DNA of 64,000 nucleotides from Hygrophila difformis (lineage: Eukaryota > Streptophyta > Magnoliopsida > Lamiales > Acanthaceae), in contig JAOANR010000014.1 of the NCBI GenBank assembly GCA_030278955.1, positions 13,580,068 through 13,644,067 on the forward strand. Direction: 5' to 3'. Below are positions 58,701-64,000 of the stretch, one piece after another. A program made the position numbers and the translations under genes. The notes below the pieces were generated by a model, which ran no database searches, was not told the origin of the DNA, and was given only the letters and a program-made list of their open reading frames with translations. The first letter of the stretch is position 1. Every line of letters begins with the position of its first letter.

Positions 58701-60026
58701 GATGGTTAAAGTTGCTAATGTGTTCCGGGATGCTTATGGCGTACGCATAGGGAATGGAACTAGTTCTTTATGGTATACACCTTGGTGGGAAGGTCAACCT
58801 CTTGCTGATCATGTGCCTTTCATGGATATTCATGACATCTCGCTTAGCATTAGGGATGTGGTGGATAATGGCCGTTGGAATCTTGAGATTATTTACTCCT
58901 GGTTGTCGATGACTTGAAGAACAAAATTAAGGCTTCGCCGGCTCCATTTTTGAACCCAGGTACGCCGGACGTTATACACTGGAGGGGAGACCTTAAGGGA
59001 TGCTACATCGTCTCCTCGGGCTATAATTGGATTGCCTTGCGAGATCAATCAGACACTGGATGGTCTTGGATATGGAAAGCTTGCATTCCGGAAAAGATTG
59101 GAGTTCTCCTATGGACTATATGTCATGGCGCCTTGCCATGCAATGAATTACGCCACCATAGAGGGACTGCTACGTCTCCGTTATGCTCTATTTGTGGCGA
59201 GGAGGTCGAAGATTGGAAGCATGCGCTATTTCTTTGCGCATGGGCTGAGCAAGTCTGGCGACGAGGGGGCTTCTATCTCCGCAATTCGGTGGAGGAACTT
59301 AATAGCCATTCGTGCCGTCACTGGCTTGAGTGGGCTTGGAGGACATGGGGTGCTCGTTTCCTTTCCATGTTATGGGTTGTGTGGTGTCAAAGGAATGATA
59401 GGGTTTTCCGGGGGAAAGATCTTAGCCGAGACAGCCTTGTGATGAAAGCTGCGTGTCTCCATCTCCATCTTCAGCGTGCAGCGAATGTTGGCAGTAGGGA
59501 CAAGGTGTTGCGCCAAGTCTGTTGGATTCAGGATGGAATTGAGGGCAATGTACTGCATACGGATGGATGTGTATTGAATGGTCCATCTAGATCTGGTTAT
59601 GGCGCTGTTATCCGCACACACGAGGGTGCTTGGGTGGGCGGCTGTGGAGGAAGCTTGGGGAGTAGAGCGATCCTGGAGGTCAAGCTTTTGGCGCTTCGGT
59701 TCGGCTTGATTTTGGCCGGGCAGCTCGGTATCACTTTAATGGCTTGTATGGTTGATTCTAGGGAGGTTGTTCGTCTCATTGAAAGTCTAGTAGACAGGCG
59801 CCATTCTCTATGGCCGATTGTGCAAGATGTGAGATTCATGATGAGATCAATGGAGGGGTGTGTGCTTCGCCATGTTTACAGGGAAGGGAATCAGGTCGCC
59901 GACGGCCTAGCTCGGAAGGCGGTGTGTCTAGAAGATTTCTTCACTGTTTGGGCATATCCGCCGGATGAAGTTCGTCTCTTTGTAGATAAAGATGCAGCGG
60001 GAGTCACTTATGGTCGCTTGATTTAA
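55740..60026 (+). pseudogene. LINE ORF2 (endonuclease, reverse transcriptase, RNase H)
   Basis: The start of the endonuclease is missing; similarity begins near 55768 with STFLYADPNYQRRKSNW, then WIVLGDWNEIA. After the gap RISKRLDRG and GSDHSPL complete it. The reverse transcriptase includes FRPLTLCNVSFKVITKILVN, YQSAFLPGRGTSDN, KIDLAKAFDMV, GLRQGDPLSPYLFV and FADD (58018-58029), all intact. A frameshift near 58910 separates it from zf-RVT (CSICGEEVEDWKHALFLC) and RNase H (HTDGCVLNGPSRSGYGAVIR, VDSREVV, REGNQVADGLA), ending at 60026. The catalytic residues of RT and RNase H are present, but the frame breaks prevent one protein. Confidence 0.92.
56026..56525. other. Assembly gap of exactly 500 N
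   Basis: Unknown bases inside the LINE endonuclease. The protein blocks on the two sides are neighbours in this domain family, so little or no coding sequence is missing (see findings). Confidence 0.98.
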
Positions 60027-60104
60027 TTGTTGCTTTCTTTTCCTTTTTATTTTTTTCTTTTCTTTGCTCGCCTTCTCAGGCTGTTTCAACCAAAAAAAAA
60101 AAAA

Positions 60105-60276
60105 TATATAGTTATTCAATCAAAATTTTATGAGAATTAACATTGAATAATAATGTAAAAATTCAAAATCACAATATTTTTTATTTAAATATATTTTGAT
60201 ATCCGAAGTTTTTACAAGTGGAAACAAATTTTAGATTAATTGGGCTTCCACCAAAATAGGATATATTAAAATGATG
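60105..60276. other. Short non-coding spacer between two LINEs
   Basis: AT-rich DNA after the first LINE's poly(A). It ends with AAAATGATG, the target duplicate of the second LINE. Confidence 0.6.
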
Positions 60277-61923
60277 GGGGAGAGGAAAATGCACACACTT
60301 TGTTGGGAGAGAATATGTTGCCATATGGGTGATGGGGGCTTAGGTATATGGGATACGAGGAAGTTTAACATCTCGCTGTTGTACAAATGGAGATGGAGGT
60401 TTGGGGTAGAGGAGTCTCTATGGAAAAAGGTCATTAACGCTAAGTACTACGGGCAAGTAGGGCCTTTAATTCCGGAAGGGAAGAAGGTGAGATCCTGCTG
60501 GGGCAGGATTTCAGGGGCTTGGGAGGAGTTAAACTGGGTGGCAGCAGGAGGGGGGGAGTCTTTTATCCAAGTGAGAGATGGGTCTGTGGCGAGATTTTGG
60601 CAAGACGTATGGGTAATTGAAGGGAGACCTCTGAAGGATTTATTTCCTAGATTGTTTGCCCTTGCATCCAACAAGGTGGGGAGAGTTATGGAGTTCGGAA
60701 AGTGGGTTGGTTTTGATTGGGAGTGGGATATTGAACTAAGGCGGCCATTGTTCGGGTGGGAACTTGAGGGGTGGTCTAAAATGCTGAATATGGTGAATGA
60801 GGTGCGGTTAATTAGATACTCGAGGGACAGAGCGGTGTGGTCGAAGGAACGCCATGGCATGTTCTCAACTAGATCCTGCTGGCCAAGGATGGAGGGAGGG
60901 GTATCGAATGTCTCCAGCCGTTTCTGGACAATACTATGGAACATTAAGGTTCCTATGAAGTGCAAAATGGTGGTATGGAAGCTAGCTAATAAAGCATTGC
61001 CAGTAAGGGAGATGTTAATGCAAAGAAGATGTATTGCAGAATCCAACGCCTTATGTCCGTTATGTGGCAGGGAAACGGAGACCATTGACCATTTGTTTTG
61101 TCAATGTCCTATGGCAGTGGGGCTTTGGTACCAGATGGCAGCATGGTTCGAGGTGGTCTGGGTGATTCCAGGGAGGGCGGAGAGTCTCATAGCCACATGG
61201 ATAGATACCGCACTACGCTCAGGGAGAAGGGATTTATGGTTAATAGCAGGAGTGGCAGTAATATGTTCGGTTTGGAGGATTCGCAATGCTAAAATCTTTA
61301 GAGGGCAACAGGTCGGTGTCAGTGAGGCTATGGAGGAGATCAAATGGCGCTGTTGTTCATGGTGGCAGGCGTTGATGAAAGATCCTGTAGTCAGCATGGA
61401 GAGTATCGGGCCAAGCTTCCCTGCAGGCTTATCGACAAGGAACCATAACATTTACAGAGGACCTCGAGTTGGCCTGGTGTGGGAGAAACCGGAAAGTGGA
61501 TGGTGGAAAGTAAACACGGACGGGTCGTCTCTCGGGAACCCCGGTCCGGCGGGCATTGGCGGAGTAATTCGGGATGAGAAAGGTGAAGTGATCTTTACTC
61601 TATCTGATTTTATTGGAACAGCCGACGCTACAATGGCAGAAGTGTCCGCAGTTAGTCGTATGTGTTCAATTCTAATTCGCGACCAAGGATTCCCCATGTT
61701 CAAGTTGATTTTCGAATGCGACTCTATTAATGTGGTGAGATGGATGAAGGACATAGATACTTTCCCATGGCGTTTCAGAGAGTTCATCAGGCCAATTATG
61801 ATGGTATTAAGGCATGGTGGCGAGGTGCGAGTTACACATATATTAAGGGAGCGGAACGAGATGGCCGACCACTGGGCAAGGCTCGGTGCAAACAATGAGG
61901 GAAAGGTGGAGATTTGGAGGTAG
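60277..61923 (+). pseudogene. LINE ORF2 C-terminal part (zf-RVT and RNase H)
   Basis: A single uninterrupted frame of about 548 codons. It begins with the post-RT block (RKMHTLCWERICC ... GGLGIWDTRKFNISLLYKWRWRF), then a zf-RVT zinc-binding block (CPLCGRETETIDHLFCQC, about 61054-61107) and RNase H with VNTDGSSLGNPGPAGIGGVIRD, then E and D positions (MAEVSAVSRM, FECDSINVVRWM) and RERNEMADHWARLGA. It lacks endonuclease and reverse transcriptase because of 5' truncation. The lineage differs from the LINE just upstream (NTDGSS against HTDGC in RNase H). An ATG at 60271 lies in flanking DNA and reads into the frame by chance. Confidence 0.9.
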
Positions 61924-63888
61924 CAGCATCAAAGCTGGACTTTTTTTATTGGAGTAGATATTGAGAGATTAAGGGCAGTAGTATAATGGCTGTCGAATGA
62001 GCAGATTTTGAGAGTCCTAACGTGGTGCATCCGGGTGGTTTTGTGGAGGCATAGAGCAGCAGGGGCTAGCAGCTCTGAGCAGTAATGGCTTATGATGGTG
62101 GGGACGAATTGTTGGGGAGTGAAGGCGGTGGCAAGAAAAGGGCACGTTCCAGATTTGATTCACTGACCATTGTTTGTTTTGCAGGTAATTATCCATAATA
62201 CATCAAAAGGGGTCTTTGGAGGTCTGTGATACCTGATTATGGCAGATGGTGTAAAACTGGTAACACATACGTGACCGAGACTGCTGATTCATTTGCTGGA
62301 CCTGAGGATTTCATGGTTGGTGCATCTGTGGCGGATTGACCTTTGGAAGCCTGAGTTGGTGACTTTGGTAGGGCGGCTTGGTGATTGACAAAGATTGATC
62401 GCTGAACAATTGGCATGGAAATGCCGTCCTTTTACAATACATACAATAGGCCATCAGTCAATCGCACTTGGGAGAATCTCTTCGAAGACGAACTCAGGTG
62501 ATGTTTTCCTAAGCTTTGAACTTTTCTCTCAATCCTCAAGTTGAACCTACATTAACTCTCTCAGGTGCATCGGATATGATAAGGGTATTTGGGCATCTTC
62601 TTGAGTATTCCCCCTATATTTTGAGATTTTGAGATTATGTCAACCCTGACCAGGTTTTGTTTCATAAGATACACAACCATATATTCATTTCTTGCCTTAC
62701 CAAAGTTCCCTTAAGATCCATTACCCTTGCCGATTTCTATTGTTTTCTTGCCTTACCAATACCGATTCCTTTGTTCAATGGATACTGAACATGATTTCCA
62801 ACATTAAATTCTACCGTGGCTGATAGTTGTAGTTGAGATTGGCTGGGGGGGTTTTGGAATGGGTGGTTGATTTTAACATATGCATTTGAGAATGGCAGGA
62901 GGATTTTGGGAAAAAATAAAAATAAAAATAAAAAACAAAAGAATCTTGGAGTAGGAAGGTGTTATAAAAAAAAAAAAAAAAAGAAAAAAAAAAAGAAAAA
63001 AAAAAAGAAAAGAAAAAGAAAAAAAAAACAGAAGAAGAAGAAAAGGGGTCTGAGCTAAAATGTTGAGGTTATTTTGGTAAGTAATCACTAGATGTTGGAT
63101 TGGGAGCTGTGAATAATGTAATTGCCCTGCTATATTCATCACTTGGGAAGATTGAGCCTTTGCTTAGTCACGTCTTGTACTGTTCTAAGGGGCCGATCTT
63201 TTTGGGATAACGGAGGTATTGGCTTCGCAACACGGTTCGGAATTCATTGATCCGAAATGAGTAGATGGTCGTCCCAAACATTGTACAGACTCACCACATT
63301 TTCCATTGTCCATTTGTCCCCATTAACCCAATCTCTTACCTTGCCCCCTCTAATTCCCATACCCCCTTGTATTCGATGCAATGGAGGAGTTACTTTGTAG
63401 GGGAGACGTGAGTTTGGAGTAAGGTTTGAGGCTATATATGAATCCATCACCGCTGAGCTCCAATTGCTCCGTTTCTACTCGAAGGAATGTACTCATAAGT
63501 CTCTATGTCCGGATGGAATTGAAAGTCAAGCTGAGTTTGCTGTAGCGGAAGTGAAGGGCTCGCACATTGGAAACTACATGTCAGATTGCTATGGCAAAGA
63601 TTTAAAGAACGGGGTCGCACGTTCGATTCGATTCTATAGTGTACGGCTCACGAAGATCGTGTAGACGCTGCCTCATGTTGCTGCACCTTCTGATGGATAC
63701 TGCAACGGCCTGGCTGTTAGGCTGCTTTGGAAAAGATTGGTGTTTGATGCTCTTTGTTCAGCTTCAGTTGAGTAAGTGTGTAACGGGTTGTTTATTGCTC
63801 AAAGCCTGAAGTCTTTGCTTCTTGTGTCAATGATTGTTGCTACTGTGGACTATTACAAGAGCTATGAATAATACAGTCTTTTTTCCTC
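61924..63888 (+). other. Long 3' region of the truncated LINE
   Basis: No protein-like frame of note; the 66-codon frame at 63464-63664 has no recognisable motif. An A/G-rich tract divides the region at about 62905-63044, and TTGTTTTGCAGGTAATT near 62175 looks like joined splice signals. It is either a long LINE 3' UTR or LINE 3' UTR plus transduced flank. Confidence 0.5.
62905..63044. repeat. A-rich tract inside the LINE 3' region
   Basis: Runs of A broken by single G or T over about 140 bp. Could be an earlier poly(A) tail. Lysine-only frames across it are not genes. Confidence 0.85.
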
Positions 63889-63907
63889 AAAAAAAAAAAA
63901 AATGATG

Positions 63908-64000
63908 TTCATTTTGTATTCCCAATATTTTTAGAATGATTCCAAATGCTTAATATACAATATAATTTTCATGTAATGCACTTTTTGTCAATTGCTTACT
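63908..64000. other. Host DNA after the second LINE
   Basis: AT-rich end of the window with no feature. Confidence 0.4.

Larger units (their letters stand above)
54251..60104 (+). mobile_element. L1-type LINE retrotransposon, nearly full length, broken
   Basis: Order ORF1 (RNA-binding), endonuclease, reverse transcriptase, zf-RVT, RNase H and a poly(A) tail at about 60092-60104 is that of plant L1-type LINEs. A nonsense codon and frameshifts in ORF1, loss of the first part of the endonuclease, a frameshift near 58910 and a 500-N gap interrupt it. AT-rich AAAAATATA-like flanks on both ends could be the target duplication but are too simple to rely on. Confidence 0.9.
60277..63898 (+). mobile_element. 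5'-truncated LINE with target duplication and poly(A)
   Basis: AAAATGATG stands at 60268-60276 and again at 63899-63907 just after a poly(A) tract (about 63889-63902), giving both ends. The element starts inside ORF2, downstream of the reverse transcriptase, and keeps the C-terminal region and a long 3' region of about 2 kb. 5' truncation is usual for LINE copies. The first bases of the duplicate overlap the A tract, so its exact length is uncertain. Confidence 0.82.

Noticed and set aside
62867..63058. Lysine-rich frame (and its Phe/Leu-rich inverse)
   Set aside because: Translation of the A-rich tract; no protein character beyond homopolymers.

Overview
This is a stretch of a flowering-plant (probably eudicot) nuclear chromosome. 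The evidence is spliced genes with GT-AG introns for plastid and cell-wall proteins, and plant-type Copia, Ty3, LINE, SINE, Mutator-like, CACTA and Stowaway elements. There is nothing prokaryotic, organellar or viral, and the species cannot be named from the sequence. Three recognisable host genes are present, all on the minus strand. They are a plastidial pyruvate kinase alpha-type gene without its 5' end (3739-8646), an alpha-expansin (15111-16129) and an RNR1-type organellar exoribonuclease II of 14 exons (36831-45127). A fourth possible host locus at 50823-51768 is weak.

Layout. 1-2472: intergenic DNA with a Mutator-like element (891-2202) carrying a piece of a receptor-like kinase gene. 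2473-8646: a Stowaway MITE, then the pyruvate kinase gene, whose first exon breaks off exactly at the end of a Copia-type LTR. 8647-14890: LTR (with a 500-N gap), tRNA-like SINE remnant, two CACTA ends, a foldback Mutator-like element and three Stowaway-like MITEs. 15111-16129: expansin. 16698-29436: a Copia element with matching 5-bp target duplications, split inside its reverse transcriptase gene by a non-coding, LARD-like Ty3-type element (19921-28527) with 3.3-kb LTRs. 30248-35869: a second, degenerate Copia element. 36831-45127: RNR1, with a MITE and a SINE in its last intron. 45678-49943: a gag-only Ty3-type element whose pol region is replaced by GC-rich short repeats. 52730-53958: a third foldback Mutator-like element with a SINE inside. 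54251-60104: a nearly full-length but broken LINE (with a second 500-N gap). 60277-63898: a 5'-truncated LINE with a long uninterrupted frame.

How it fits together. The host genes do not form an operon or obvious pathway; two of the three encode plastid-targeted enzymes, which is probably chance. Most of the window records transposition. Insertion boundaries can be read directly from target-site duplications: GATTT, GTAAG, AAAAT and GGCAA for four LTR elements; about 9 bp for three Mutator-like foldbacks; 14 bp for a SINE; and about 9 bp for a LINE. The most useful points for follow-up are the LTR that removes the 5' end of the pyruvate kinase gene, the kinase-fragment capture, the shared architecture of the three foldback elements, a one-base irregularity at an RNR1 exon boundary, and an assembly gap in the LINE whose true size may be about zero.
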